A DNA stretch of 64,000 nucleotides from Piromyces finnis (taxonomy: Eukaryota; Neocallimastigomycota; Neocallimastigomycetes; Neocallimastigales; Neocallimastigaceae). How positions within the stretch are numbered: the stretch's first letter is position 1; the number at the start of each line of letters is the position of its first letter. The notes under the pieces are model-generated. The model was not told the origin of the DNA. It worked only from the letters and a program-made list of their open reading frames with translations, and ran no database searches. Location of the stretch: contig MCFH01000002.1 of the NCBI GenBank assembly GCA_002104945.1, positions 1,703,001 to 1,767,000 of the forward strand, read 5' to 3'. Shown piece after piece: positions 24,921 through 44,934 of this stretch. A program made the translations under genes and the position numbers.

Positions 24921-26306
24921 TTACTTCAATAAAGTGAATGTAATGGATAAACTTAAAATGATAAATATTATTAAATTTAGTGGTTTTGAAATTGGATATG
25001 AACCGTCGTCAATTTCATAATTTGGTAATACTTTTTCATTTGTAATAATATTTGTGTCATTACCTTTGATAATGTTATTGCTATTGCTGCTTATTTCATC
25101 CTTATTATTATTATTATTATCAACTTTATTCACGTTTTCATTGTCTTTACTGTTAACATCATCCTTATTATTATTATCAACTTTATTCACGCTTTCATTG
25201 TCTTTACCGTTAACATCATCCTTATTATTAACACTGATATCATTTTTTGAATTGGTATTATTATTAGTACTGGTATCAGTATTTGAATTGGTATTGTTAT
25301 TAGCACTAGTAGTTTCATTCTTAATAGTGCTACTATTACTAATATTAATAACATTTTTAATATTTTCATTTTTTTCTATTTTATCATTATCTTTGTCATT
25401 GTTATTTGTATCCTTATTTGGTTTTGAGGAGGAAGAAGTACTATTAGTTTCTTCTGTTTTTTCATTTTTATTATAAGATTGTCCAGAAACATACATATGA
25501 TCTTTTTCTCCAAGACATTCAGCAACTGTAACAAAACGATATCCTTTTTCTTTCATACCACTCTTTTCAATAATCCATGGTGCAATTTCATGAACTGTAT
25601 AGTCTTGTGAATCATGCATAAGAATAAGATAACTATCTTTTTCTTTGGCAAATTCTTCTTTTAAAAATTTTATTGAATCTTCTACTCTTTTTTCTGCAGA
25701 ACCAGAACTTTCAAGATCCCAATCATTCGTATCAGTGTCCCATTGAATAAGACGATAGTTCCATTTATCAAGATTATTTTGACAATTTTCATCGCATTCT
25801 CCTTTTGGTGCACGGAAGTAGTATGGACGGTCACCCGTAACTTTTTCAATAAAATCATCCATATCCGTAAGGGATTTTTTAAATTCATTTGTATTACTTG
25901 ATATATTATGACCCCATGTATGGGAAGCAATTTGTAAACCATTATCATGTGCTTTTTTCATTGCATTTTGGAATTCTTCTGTTTCATAAGCAAAAGGATA
26001 GTGAAATTCAGCAACATGAAAGAAAGTTACTTTTGCATCTGTTTGGTCTACAATATAATCAACCAATTCTTTAGTATATTTATATGGACCATCATCAAAC
26101 TAAAATTTTATATAAAATTATTATTATATTATTAGAGGGATTACTTATTTATTTATTTATTATTATATATATATATTTTAAATTATATGGTGTAAATAGC
26201 TTACTGTTAATGCTATTGTTTTTTTTTCTTTACAAGAATAAATAATTTCAGCTTTAACTATATTTGAAATAGTTGCAATTAATGGAATGAAATTTATGAA
26301 CTTCAT
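24921..26306 (-). CDS. Secreted, GPI-type chitin deacetylase (polysaccharide deacetylase, CE4)
   Basis: Two exons on the minus strand, 26306-26205 and 26099-24921 (donor GTAAGC, acceptor TTTTAG, phase 0), give 426 residues. Residues 1-20 (MKFINFIPLIATISNIVKA) are a signal peptide. The NodB fold shows all five CE4 motifs: TFDDGP at 34-39 split exactly by the intron, HTWGH at 94-98, RAPKG at 130-134, DTNDW at 157-161 and LMHD at 194-197. These supply the catalytic Asp, the Asp-His-His metal site and the catalytic His. After residue 245 comes a long Asn/Asp/Ser/Lys linker with two near-identical copies built on KVDNNNKDDVN, then a hydrophobic C-terminus (LNLIIFIILSLSITFTLL) typical of a GPI-attachment signal. 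It probably deacetylates cell-wall chitin; a secreted acetylxylan esterase is the main alternative, but the GPI-type tail favours a wall enzyme. Confidence 0.93.
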
Positions 26307-26630
26307 TATATTATTATTATTATTATTATGATTATATATTTTTTTTTTTCCTTGATAAAATACGATTATTTTAATGATAAGAAAAATATATATATATATA
26401 AATCATATTGTAACTGTTAGTTAGCTATCATTATATTTTTCATTTTTTTTAGATACTATAATTGGATATACCTATAGTTTTTATCTTTTAATTAATTGTA
26501 ATATATGCAAATAATATAATAATTTTAAATATAATTACTGCTAATGATATTAAGTATTAATAGTAAAAAGTAACTTATGATATAAAAAATAGCAAATTAA
26601 TTTATTAAAATTAAAATTTGTAGGTAAAGT

Positions 26631-26794
26631 ATTTTCTCCCATTCCATTATTTATTTATTATTACCAAAATTTTATTTTTTGGTAATTAATTAATAATATA
26701 ATTATTAAAATTAATTTTTTTAATTAAAATAATTCTTTATTTTGATAATTATCTCCCATGATCAGATGTTATTACCAAAATTTTATTATTTTGG
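26631..26794. repeat. Duplicated palindromic motif upstream of chitin deacetylase
   Basis: A CTCCCAT box followed by ATTACCAAAATTTTATT occurs twice (motifs at 26636-26685 and 26754-26794). Each copy carries inverted arms: TTACCAAAA with TTTTGGTAA in the first (26661-26669, 26677-26685), CCAAAA with TTTTGG in the second (26775-26780, 26789-26794). Confidence 0.6.
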
Positions 26795-27378
26795 AAAAAA
26801 TCAAACTATATTAATAATAAAGTTTTTCTTCTTTTTCTTCTTCTACTGATAAAAAACTTTTGAAAAATAGTCAGTCAGTGTATCTAAATCAAAATATTAA
26901 ATATTTATAATTTTATTATATGATATTTATTGTTTCTATATATCTATATATTTAATTTATAAAAATTAACCTATATTTTCATCTTTAAAATAGAAAGAAA
27001 TGAAAATAAAAAAGTTTATCAATTTTTTGTTTTTTTTTTAGATACACCTTTTTATTTACTATATATTTATATAACTATGCATACTACTATAGTAATAAAA
27101 TTAAAAGCTAAAAATCAAAATATAAACAAGTTGTAATTTATTTTTTATTACTTGCATTATTGTATATCATTCTTTATATATATATATTTAAATTAATAAA
27201 ATTAAGATTAATAATAAAGAATAGTCATACATGGTAATTTATAAATAGTATAAAAAGTTTGTTTAATTATTTATATTAAATAACAAATAATATAGGATAT
27301 TTAAATTTTGTTGTTTTTTATAGAATTGAAAATATGAGTGTTATCAATATAATTAATATATATTTAACTCTATCATAA

Positions 27379-27690
27379 TATACTACTACTACTACTACTA
27401 ATACCAATATTAATAATACTAATACTATTACTAATACTACTATAATATTACTACTATAATACTATTATTACTACTATAATACTATTACTATTACTATTAC
27501 TATTACTATTACTATTACTATTACTATTACTATTACTATTACTATTACTATTACTATTACTATTACTATTACTATTACTATTACTATTACTATTACTATT
27601 ACTATTACTATTACTATTACTATTACTATTACTATTACTATTACTATTACTATTACTATTACTATTACTATTACTATTACTACTAATAAT
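27379..27690. repeat. ATTACT hexanucleotide array
   Basis: Starts with ACT and AAT-type units, then about 33 uninterrupted copies of the six-base unit ATTACT from about 27481 to 27680. It is non-coding. Confidence 0.92.
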
Positions 27691-29428
27691 AGTATTTTTA
27701 TTAAAAAACTATTATTTTTTTATTTTTTTTTATAGTAATGATATTTACTTTGACTTTTATTTTAAAACCTCATAGAACAGAATTATCAAATATAATGAAT
27801 AAAATTTATAAATTATAATATATTATTATTATTATTATTATTAAATATATATATATATATAATTAATTATTTTTAAATATTAAAGTTACACAAATCCGTA
27901 ATTAATAATAATCCGATTGTAAAAGCAAATATTTAATATATATAGTTCTTTACTATAGAAATATTATTTAATATTTTATATAAAAATAAAAGACAAAATA
28001 AAATAAAAATTATAGCTACTAATGAAAAGATTTTAAAGTATTAGCGTTTATATTTGAAGTTATCTGTAATTTTTTTTTTTTTTTTTTTTTTTACTTATTA
28101 ATTAGATATATCACCCCATCCATCATCCATTATCATACTACAACTAATGATTCTGATCCAAAATATTAAATGTTGAAATGTTGAAATGTTGAATTAAATT
28201 ATAGAAAAAATATTATATTTATATAAAAATTACGATAGTGAATATTATTATTATATACTTTCTATTCTTAATTAAAAAAAAAGTTTAAAATTATATATAT
28301 TATATTATATATAGTTATCAGTTAATTAATTATTCCTAACAACAACAACAAAATTAATTTAAAAATGCCTTTTTTTAATATTTCTTTTCTATAAATTCTG
28401 GCTAAATCCTTCTAAAATTTAGGATAAGTACTAAGTTTCTATAATACAAAAAGTTAAAAATTATATATTTAAATAATTGCATTTCTATAAATTTCTTTGT
28501 AAAAGATAATTTATCATAAAAATTTTTAATTAAAACTTTAATAATAAAGCCACAAAAATTAAAGTTTTTTTCTTATCCATCTCATATGACTTTTCTCTAT
28601 CAATTTTTTATTTAATATTAAATTACTATTGTCAATAATAGTTAATAATATTATAATATTTATTTTATTTAGAGATTTACAACCTATAAACATATAATAA
28701 TAATAATAATAATAATAAATATCATTTTACATTTGATTATTTATCTTTATATAAAGTAATTGGAATATCAAAGAAGAAAAAAAAATATAATTCAATCTTA
28801 TTTTTTACTTGTTTATATATTCTTTCTTTTTCTTTTATATAAATAGAAAGATAAAAAAAAAGAAAGAAAAATTAAAGTTTAAAAAATCTCTGCAATACTC
28901 ACAAAAGATAATAACATCAAATCACCTATTAATCTAAATATAAAGTAAATATATATTTAATAAAGTACTATAAAATATATGGTAGTCTGAATATAAAATT
29001 TAAATTTCAGGAAATTGTATTTAGATAAAACATATAAAAATGATAATAAATTAATAAAAAACAAACAAACAAACAAACAAAAAAAGAACAATAACAGTGT
29101 CAAAAAACAACAACAACAGTAATAATAAAAATAAAATATATAATAATTAAAAAAAAAGTACAAATAACAATAACAACAACAACAAAAAACAAAACAAAAC
29201 AATTATTTTAAAAGCATTGCATTTGAATAACAATTAATTTCATCAATATATTTAAAAATAAATTTATTAATATATTAATTAGCATTTTTATTTTTATAAT
29301 TTTAAAAAAATAACAATTATCAAAAATAGGCACAACGTATATCTATTAATATATATATAACAACGTTGTTAATTCGACAATATACACACATATATTATAT
29401 AATAAATAATAGTATAATATAATTAATT

Positions 29429-30549
29429 ATGTCCGGGCAAGAAAGAGTAAGAAGAATTTGTGTTTTAGGTTCTCCTTCTGTTGGAAAAGTATTATTATTT
29501 ATTTTATATTATTAATATTTATTATATATTTGTTAATTTTATTGTTATAAATAAGAAAATAAAAAGAATATTATTTTTTTTAAATTATTATTTACTAAAT
29601 ATATATTATTTTTATATCTTATGATAATTACATAAATATTTAATTTTGTTTATTAATGATATTAACAAAATCTCATTTCTAATTTGAATAAAATAAATTA
29701 ATAATTAAATAATAATTGAATAATCAACGAAATGCTTATTATATATTATATATAAAAACAAAATGTATTTTCATTTATTTATTTATTTTTTTCACCCATT
29801 TTATTGATATTATTGTTAATTATCATATTTTTTAATGATTAAACAATATCATATATGAATGATTGTAATAAAAAATAACGGTGATAATAACAAATACCAA
29901 TATTATTAAATAAACAAACAATAACAATACCAAAAATAACATTGGCAATTTTCTTTGAATATAATATATAATTAATTTTCAAAAAAAAAAAAAAAAAAAA
30001 AAAAAAACATATATATATAAAAATCAAATTTTACAAAAATATAACTCTTAGTCATCATTAACAGTTCAATACGTGGAAGATCAATTTATTGATTTGTATT
30101 ATCCAACCATTGAAAATACTTTTACAAAAATAATAAATTATCATAATCAAGAATATAAAGCTGAAATTATAGATACAGCAGGTCAAGATGAACATTCAAT
30201 CCTTAGTAAAAATCATTCTATAGGTATTCATGGATATATGCTTGTATATTCGATTACATCAAGAGCTTCATTAGAAATATGTCAAGTAATTCGTGATAAA
30301 ATTTTAAATCATACACAAACAGATTGGGTACCTATTGTACTTATAGGAAATAAGAGTGATCTTCATTTACAACGTGAAGTTACCTATGAAGAAACTCAAA
30401 AAATTGCTAAAGAATGGAATTGTGCTAATATAGAAGCATCAGCAAAGCATAATAATAATATTGCAAAAGCTTTTGAATTAATGTTAGGTGAAATAGAAAA
30501 GGGTGAAGAAGTTCCTGATGAGCCAAAAACTACATGTGCTATAATGTAG
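29429..30549 (+). CDS. RHB1: Rheb-family small GTPase
   Basis: Exons 29429-29488 and 30052-30549, separated by a 563-base intron (GTATTA...TTAG, phase 0) that falls inside the P-loop, give 185 residues, the normal Rheb length. Rheb carries nutrient signals to TOR complex 1 on internal membranes. Visible elements: P-loop GSPSVGKSS at 14-22, effector region YYPTIENTFTK, DTAGQDE switch II, the GNKSD base-binding motif, an EASAK motif, and a C-terminal CAIM box for farnesylation. The stretches SIGIHGYMLVYSIT and WVPIVLIGNKSDLH are close to fission yeast Rhb1. The residue equivalent to Ras Gly12, usually Arg in Rheb, is Pro16 here. The first exon is only 20 codons long; the start fits a Rheb N-terminus. 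Confidence 0.95.
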
Positions 30550-30936
30550 ATACTAATTTACACCTATCTCGATTATTATTGTTATTATTGTTAAATTACT
30601 AATTTATATGGGTTTAATAATAAAAACAAACAAACAAACATAATAATAATAAATATCAAAGTTCAAATAAAAAAAACTAAAAATTAAGAATCTCAATAGC
30701 AATCAATAATAAACATAATAAATATAATAATAATAATTATCATCATCAATACCATCATTAATAGTCACCTATTTCTATATACTATAATATTGATAAATAT
30801 TGATTATTTATTCAAAGTAAATGTACTATATATATATAAAACAGTTTTTAACAAAATAAAAAAGCAATAAATAAAATAAACATCTTTGAAAACTAGCTTC
30901 CAAATAGAAAAATTTTATATTATTATTATATCATTC

Positions 30937-30973
<37 letters not shown>

Positions 30974-31546
30974 GTAAAAGAAGGTTTTATAGCTAGTTTA
31001 TAAAAAAATATAAATTTTAATGATTATAAAGCTTGTAGTTTTTTAAAGATTATTCATAATTAACCATTTTTACTTTTTTGTATTTTTGTACACTTTTTTT
31101 GTATTTGCTAAATTAATCGTAATTAAAATTCCAAAAATGTGTATAAATAAATTAATTTTTTATAAATTAATTTTTTTTTTATTTTATTTTATTTTATATA
31201 AGATTTTAAATTATTTTAAAATATAATGAAAAGTTTTTTTTTTTTTCTTCCTATTTTATTCTTTAAATTATAAACATTAAAAAAGTACTTTTTAAAAATT
31301 TTATTAATTAGCATTTTAGAAAAAAGGAAAATATATTTATTCAAAAGTTATTAGACTATCTGATTTTTCAATTGTTCAAGAAATTTAATTAGCCATTAAA
31401 AATAAAAATATATATTTTCCATTTAATTTTATAGTAAAATAGAATTTATAAACATAATTCAATTGCTCTTCTAATTTCAATTATTATTATAATAATAAAT
31501 TAATAATAATAATTATTTTCATCATTAATAATTTATTTATTAAACC

Positions 31547-31578
<32 letters not shown>
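30550..31578. other. Spacer between Rheb and the next gene
   Basis: Non-coding, with a T run of about 33 bases at 30940-30972 and an A-rich tract directly before the next ATG. Nothing else is visible. Confidence 0.6.
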
Positions 31579-31579
<1 letters not shown>

Positions 31580-32686
31580 TGGAAAATAGAGTAAAAGAAG
31601 GTAAATTGTCTATAATATTTGAATATATTTTGTAATGTAGTTTTTAATAATATTAAATAAAAAAAATTAAAATTTAAATTATTAGGCGAAAAAATTAAAT
31701 CAACATCATCAGAAAGTAATTCAAATACTCAAGATCCCATTATTTTAATATTCGAGAAATTAAAAGCAATTGACGATTTCATTTGTGAAGATAAAAATAT
31801 TAAATCAAAAGATATTAATATTAAAAAAAGTTTCCCTTTAGATAATAAAATCAATGATAACAATAATTTAAATCCTTTAGGAAAATCAAATGACATTTTA
31901 AATGAAGACAGTAATAATAATAAATCCAAAAAAAGTGAAAGTAAATCAAAAAGGAATGAATTTATTGAAAAAGTAAATGGAAATATTTCTAAATTTAAAA
32001 AAGGAAAAAGTGGAAATACTGAAGATAAAAGAAATGCCAATAATATAGGACAAGAAACAAATAATGATAATAATGATAGGGATAATGAAATTAATAGTTT
32101 TATTAGAAAAAAGAATAAACATTCCAAGAACTATATGGATCATATATACAAATTAAAAATGAAGAAAAGATTTACTAATAGAAATAAAATGTTTAATAAT
32201 GATATTTCTTTATATAAATATAATGATTTATTTAAAAACCATGATTTGGAAATAGTTAAGAAAGCCTTAGATGTTACTAAAAATTTATTTGTTCATGCGC
32301 CATATCCTTTAAACAGTATGAATGATTGCTATATAAAAGTTATAAAATTATTAGGATATTCGGTATCATCTATGAATGAGTTAAAAGATGCCGAAAATCT
32401 ATGTAAAACTCTATTTTCCTTTCTATTAAATTGCCGTTCTAATCTACATATATATTCTAATTATTGCTGTAAGAAATTAAATAGACGTCCACTTGTTTCT
32501 ATTCCTGAGGATAATACTAATATTTATTTAGGTAATTTTTATGACATCTTTAAATATAAAACTGAAAAAGACTTAATAATAATGTCAAATAACCTTGACT
32601 ATCAATGGGTATCACTAGAATATTTATTATCATATCTTTTTAACAATTATTTAAAATTTTGTGAACGAAATAAACAATTGTATTAA
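31579..32686 (+). CDS. Unknown protein with C-terminal domain shared with the next gene (paralogue 1)
   Basis: Exons 31579-31600 and 31686-32686 (donor GTAAAT, acceptor TTAG, phase 1) give 340 residues. The first exon encodes only seven residues. Residues 1-185 are charged and Asn/Lys/Ser-rich, probably disordered. Residues about 190-330 form a folded-looking domain with conserved stretches IVKKALDVTKNLFV, NELKDAENL, CKKLNRRPLVSI and NLDYQW..LEYLL. The same order of motifs occurs in the C-terminus of the neighbouring gene, so the two are paralogues from a tandem duplication. I recognise no known family. The helical character and Leu spacing suggest an all-helical protein-interaction module. 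Start and first intron are inferred from splice signals and from the matching layout in the neighbour. Confidence 0.72.
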
Positions 32687-33815
32687 TTTTTATTAGAACA
32701 TTAAGACTATTCACTATCCAATTTATCGTACATACATACATACATACATATATACATATATTCATACATACATATATTTATTCTAAAATGAAACATTTTA
32801 AAGATACCTATTTATTGATTTATTATTACTTCTTTTAATATAAATATTTTAAAATATAGAGAATAAAATTTCTATCACTTTTTCTTCTTCTTCCTATGAT
32901 AATCTTTTTATTTTTTAATTATGTTATAGATCAATAAAAAAAATATTTATTATAAATATAAAAAAGTATTATAAAATTTATAATTATTTTTTTTTTTTTT
33001 TCACAATTTTATTATTATATTATTATATAGATTTATTAATTAATTTTAAATTAAACAATATATTTAATATATCAATTATTTTAAAATTAATCCATGAACT
33101 TATTTATTAGTTAAAACTTTAATATTTAAAAAAAAAAAAACATTAAATATAAAAGAAAAAAAGGAAAAGTTATTTATGAATAGATGTTTTAGATAAATTA
33201 TATTGTACTAGAAATTTTTAATAATAATAAAAAAATATAATTATTTAAATTAACAAATTAACCTTTAGTCAATTAAATTAAACCATTTATAATTTAACTA
33301 TTATCAATGATTATTTATAAGTAATAAATTTAAAATTAAAAATAGAAAGAGGTAATTTTTAATTTTTTTATATTATATATATTTAATCTAATTTGAGATT
33401 CCAAATATATTTGAAATCTTAAAACTATTATTGTAATCCTAATTCATTAAAGAATAAAATAAAGAAAAGTAACAACAACAGCAACAATATTAATAAATTA
33501 AGATGATAAAGTGATAAGCTTTAACATAAAATAACAACAACAACAACAATATATATACATTAGCATATAGCATATAGTAATTATATATATTTTTTAATTT
33601 TTAATAAATCTTGTTTAATAATGACAGTTATAATAATAATAGTAATAATAATAATATATATATTTTAAAAATAATTCTAACAATCCGTTTTCTTGATTTC
33701 TATTTATTTATTTTATAACTTTGTAATAGATTAATTAAGATTTAAATTAATATATACAATATTTTTTTAATTCAATTTTAAAGCTCATTAACACCTGACA
33801 TCATTTAAATATAAA
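32687..33815. other. Spacer between the two paralogues
   Basis: Non-coding and A+T-rich. A CATA repeat tract lies at 32728-32780 and a CAA-rich patch at 33470-33550 precedes the next gene. Confidence 0.6.
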
Positions 33816-41145
<7,330 letters not shown>

Positions 41146-41993
41146 ATGTCATCCAATGTAAGTTAAATATTATCAAGTTGTAACAGTAACAACAATATTG
41201 ATAAATATATATTAATAAACATATATTATTAATAAAAATGAATAAATAAAAAATAGGAAGAAGGTCATATTTATAATTTAACAGAAGAACAAAAACTTAT
41301 TCTTAGAGAATATTGGAATGCACTTTTTGAATACTTCACAGTTGAAGTTGATTATTCAAAATGTACTACAGATGAAGAAAGAGCCAAAGAACGTCAAAAA
41401 GTAATTGAAGGAAAGTTACATAAACGTTCTCGTATGAATTTAGATAATAGTTGTGATGATGGTGTATCTTCTGATATGGAAAATCTTCAACTTGGTGATA
41501 GTACAAATCAAATAAATGTTGATCCAGTCAATGGTCTTTTATCACCAAATGTTGATGCTAATTCTAGTACACCAATTACTTTAAGTACATCCAATCTTTC
41601 TTCATCATCACCAAATTCACCAAGTCTTACTCCAAAATTAGGTTCTAGATCACCAAAATTAGGTGCTAAGAAGGATAAACGTTCTAGTTTTAAGGGATTC
41701 CTTCGTAGAAAATCAAATAGTAATATTGCTGGTAATAATGATTCAGCAGCCAATGATTCTCCTTGTGGTAGCCCACCATATAGTTATAATACTCCATATT
41801 ATAAGGGTTTATCTGAAATTAAATTAGATAACGAAAATATTTTAGAATCTATGAAAGAAGAATTCTTCTATATGATGAGTTGTGATGAACCAGACTCTGT
41901 TGCTTTAAGATTCTTAAGAGCAAGGTAAATATATATTTATCAGAGTATACAGCTGTTTATTAATAATATATATAAATATTGAAACTAATATTC

Positions 41994-42025
<32 letters not shown>

Positions 42026-43424
42026 AATAGAAAATGGAATGTTAACAGAGCTATAAAAATGACAACCGCTTGTCTTCAATGGAGAATTGAATGGAATGTT
42101 AGAGCTTTACTTGAAATTGGAGAACAAGGTATAGATGAAGAAGTATTTAAGTCAGGAAAAGCATTTATTTTCGGTAAAGATAAAGAAAACCGTCCATTAA
42201 GGTAAACCTTAATTTCATATATTAATTCCAAATAATAAAAAAGATTTTTTTTTATTATTTTAATTTATTGTTAGCAATGCTTTAAAATTAAAATTTATTA
42301 TAAATATAAATAGTTATGTTAGAGTACGCAATCATAATAAGAATACTGTTCCATTATTTGAAAGCGAAAAATTCACTATGTTCTTATTAGAAACTGGTAG
42401 ATTATCTATTAAGCCACCTGTTGAAATGTGTTCAATTGTTTTTGATTTGACTGATTTTTCCATGAACAATATGGTAATTAAGAAAAATAAAACATAGATT
42501 AAATATATAATGTTTCAATGATAAGCAAAAGCTTATATAAGTAATTATTAATTTAATCTTCATACCATTTGATTTTAATCATCATAAAAAAAGGATTATC
42601 CATATGTCAAATTTGTTCTTCATTGCTTACAAAATTACTATCCAGAATGTTTAGGTGTATGCTTAATTGTTAATGCTCCATGGATTTTCATGGGTAATTC
42701 ATTCAATATTATAGATAAATTTATAAATCATTTTAATTATTTAAAAATAGAATAAAAAAAAATAAATATTACTCTTTTTATTATTTACTAAATAGAATAA
42801 TTATTAACAATACGTTGAATAGGTTGTTGGAAAATTATTAAGCCATTATTAGATCCAGTTGTTTCAGCAAAGGTTCGTTTTATTAAATCTGAAGAAATGA
42901 AAGAATATATTAATGAAGATCAGTTAATGAAGATCTATGGTGGAACTAATTCCTATGAATATAATTATATTCCACCATCATCAGAAGATATTGAAATGGA
43001 AAAGAAGAATAAGGGTAATGACAACCCAGAAAAATTCAAAAGAATTGAAGAATGGAGACAAGTTATTAAAGAATATGAAGATATTACCAAGGAATGGATT
43101 AAGAAATATGAAATGTTAGATAAGCAACTTCGTGCAGAATCTGCTGATAAGGCTGATTCTTTATTAAAGGTAGAAAAAGGAAGAGGTAACTCTAATAATA
43201 CTAGTCTTGAAAGTATACCTATTGACAATAAGGATGAATTATTACAAGAAGCTAATAAAATTGATAAGGATCGTAAAGCTATTGGTGAAAAACATAAGAG
43301 AGCTTTCAATAAACTTATTCCATATTTATATACTAGAACCTACTATCAAAGAGTAAAAACTTTTGATTATATTACTGAAGAAGAACTTGATGAAGTACAA
43401 AAGCAATTATCTATGAATCAATAA
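41146..43424 (+). CDS. Sec14-like CRAL-TRIO domain protein
   Basis: Six exons (41146-41157, 41257-41924, 42031-42201, 42314-42473, 42594-42693, 42823-43424) give 570 residues in one continuous frame. The first exon is only MSSN. Residues 60-220 contain a Ser/Pro-rich insert (repeated PKLGSRSPKLG) probably open to phosphorylation. The CRAL-TRIO N-terminal helix motif ALRFLRARKWNVNRAIK lies at 220-240 across a splice junction. The lipid-binding CRAL-TRIO fold covers about 262-395: VFDLTDFSMNNM, FVLHCLQNYYPE, VNAPWIFMGCWKIIKPLLDP, VRFIKS, YGGTNS. The C-terminus is a charged coiled coil (420-560). Such proteins carry phosphatidylinositol or similar lipids between membranes; closest in style to fungal Csr1/Sfh2-type Sec14 homologues. 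The ligand cannot be told from sequence alone. Confidence 0.92.
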
Positions 43425-44373
43425 AATAACAATGTTAATAGAAATATATTAAGGCAGTATGAAAAGGTTAATTAAAATAAATAGATAAATTATTTTATTT
43501 AAATTTAAATTCCAGTCTTTTTTTAATTTCTCAATCTGAATAGTTATAATAAAAGAAAATAAGAAAAATCACCATATTTCTCACTCTTTATAACAAAACA
43601 ACAACAACAAAAAATTATACACACAAAAAAAAAATATGTATTTAAGATATAAAAAAAAAAAAAAAAAAAAAACAAGAAAAAAAAAAAAGAGAATAAGAAA
43701 AATTAAAAAAAAAAAAAAAAAAATAGGATACAAAAAGAGATTTTGTATTTTTATTTTTTTTTTTTTTTTTTTTTTTTTTATTTTTCTATTTTACAATATA
43801 TCTCTCTATTAATAAATCAATTTTAAAATTACTGTAATGTATTAAAAAAAATAAAATAAAATCTAGAATTAAAAAAAAAAATAAAGAAATAATAATAATA
43901 AAAAAAAAAAGATATAAAAGAATATTAAAAAGTAGATCTGTTATTCATTTGTTTAATATAATATTTCATTAAAAAATCTTTTATTTTTTTTTTTTTTTTT
44001 TTTTGATAAATAAAAAGTATTTAATGATAATGGTAGAGGAAGGATAAAAAAAAAAAAAAAAAAAAAATTCATTTTATAACTATTTAGTCTTTTATAGCTT
44101 AAGATTCAAAAGTGAATTATTAACAAAAAAAAATATATATTTTGTTTTGTATAAAATACATGAATATTTAATACTATACTACAATTATAATAGGAAATAT
44201 ATATATTTTTTTAGAAAAAAAAAGTTTGCCTATTTTTCCTATTACTACTAGAAAAATTTGTTTTTATTAAAAATGTTTTTTTTTTCTTTATACATTTTAT
44301 TTATTACATTAATATTAAAAGTTTTTTATTATAGAATTTTTTTTTTTTTTTTTAAATATTATTTATGAATATT
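43425..44373. other. Shared 3' spacer of convergent CRAL-TRIO and Hsp20 genes
   Basis: Non-coding, dominated by A runs (43650-43725, 44047-44068) and T runs (43758-43780, 43983-44004, 44338-44353). No gene is visible. Confidence 0.65.
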
Positions 44374-44934
44374 TTATTGAATAGGAATAGTACGTTTTCT
44401 ATTATTATGATGTTCTATTTTATTAAATAAAACTTCTAAGACTCCATTTTCCATTTTTGCTTGAATATTATTAAGATCAGCATCTTCTGGAATAGTAAAA
44501 GATCTTTCAAACTTACCATAACTACATTCTATTACATGAATTTTCTTTTCCTTTTCATCTTTCTTTACGGCGGCGGTATCTCGAGCTTTTGTTTCTTTAT
44601 TATTGTTTTTTTCTTTATTTTTATCACTATCAAAAAAGGATTCTCTTTCCCCCGAAATGGTAAAAGTATGATCATCCGTAATTTCCATTTTAATTTGATC
44701 CTTACGCATACCTGGTAAATCAGCATGAATATAATAATTATTTTCATCTTCAGTAAGGTTAATACTTGGAGAAAAATCGACTAATTTTTTTTCTAAAGAA
44801 TTTATGTTATCATTTTGAAGACGATTATTCTTTCGATGTTGATAATAATGAAATGGATACATCATTGGAAAAGAAGGAATCAAGGAATGATTAAAGAACT
44901 CATTATCAAAATCAGGAAATAATGGATAGGTCAT
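44374..44934 (-). CDS. Small heat-shock protein (Hsp20/alpha-crystallin)
   Basis: An intronless frame of 186 residues. Small heat-shock proteins bind unfolding proteins without ATP and form oligomers. Residues 1-50 are the variable aromatic N-terminus (MMYPFHYY). The alpha-crystallin domain spans about 58-172: YYIHADLPGMRKDQIKMEI, FTISGERES, then FERSFTIPEDAD and the family mark A.MENGVLEVLF at 159-170. A Lys/Asp/Asn-rich insert at 101-131 lies in the loop before the sixth strand, as in plant and fungal class I members. The tail carries an IPI motif (183-185), the usual oligomer contact. Absence of introns is typical of heat-induced genes. I did not find a clear run of heat-shock elements upstream. 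Confidence 0.95.
   Translation of the reverse strand: MTYPLFPDFDNEFFNHSLIPSFPMMYPFHYYQHRKNNRLQNDNINSLEKKLVDFSPSINLTEDENNYYIHADLPGMRKDQIKMEITDDHTFTISGERESFFDSDKNKEKNNNKETKARDTAAVKKDEKEKKIHVIECSYGKFERSFTIPEDADLNNIQAKMENGVLEVLFNKIEHHNNRKRTIPIQ

Larger units (their letters stand above)
26307..29428. other. Intergenic region between divergent chitin deacetylase and Rheb genes
   Basis: It holds both promoters. Visible items are a duplicated hairpin motif at 26630-26800, a long ATTACT array at 27379-27690 and scattered TAA and A/T runs. A minus-strand frame at 28957-29202 is made of Cys/Tyr/Phe and looks random. Confidence 0.6.

Noticed and set aside
25054-25476. Plus-strand frame of 140 codons opposite the chitin deacetylase
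   Set aside because: It mirrors the Asn/Ser/Asp-rich linker of the real gene and is Leu/Ser only; the minus-strand frame has five catalytic motifs.
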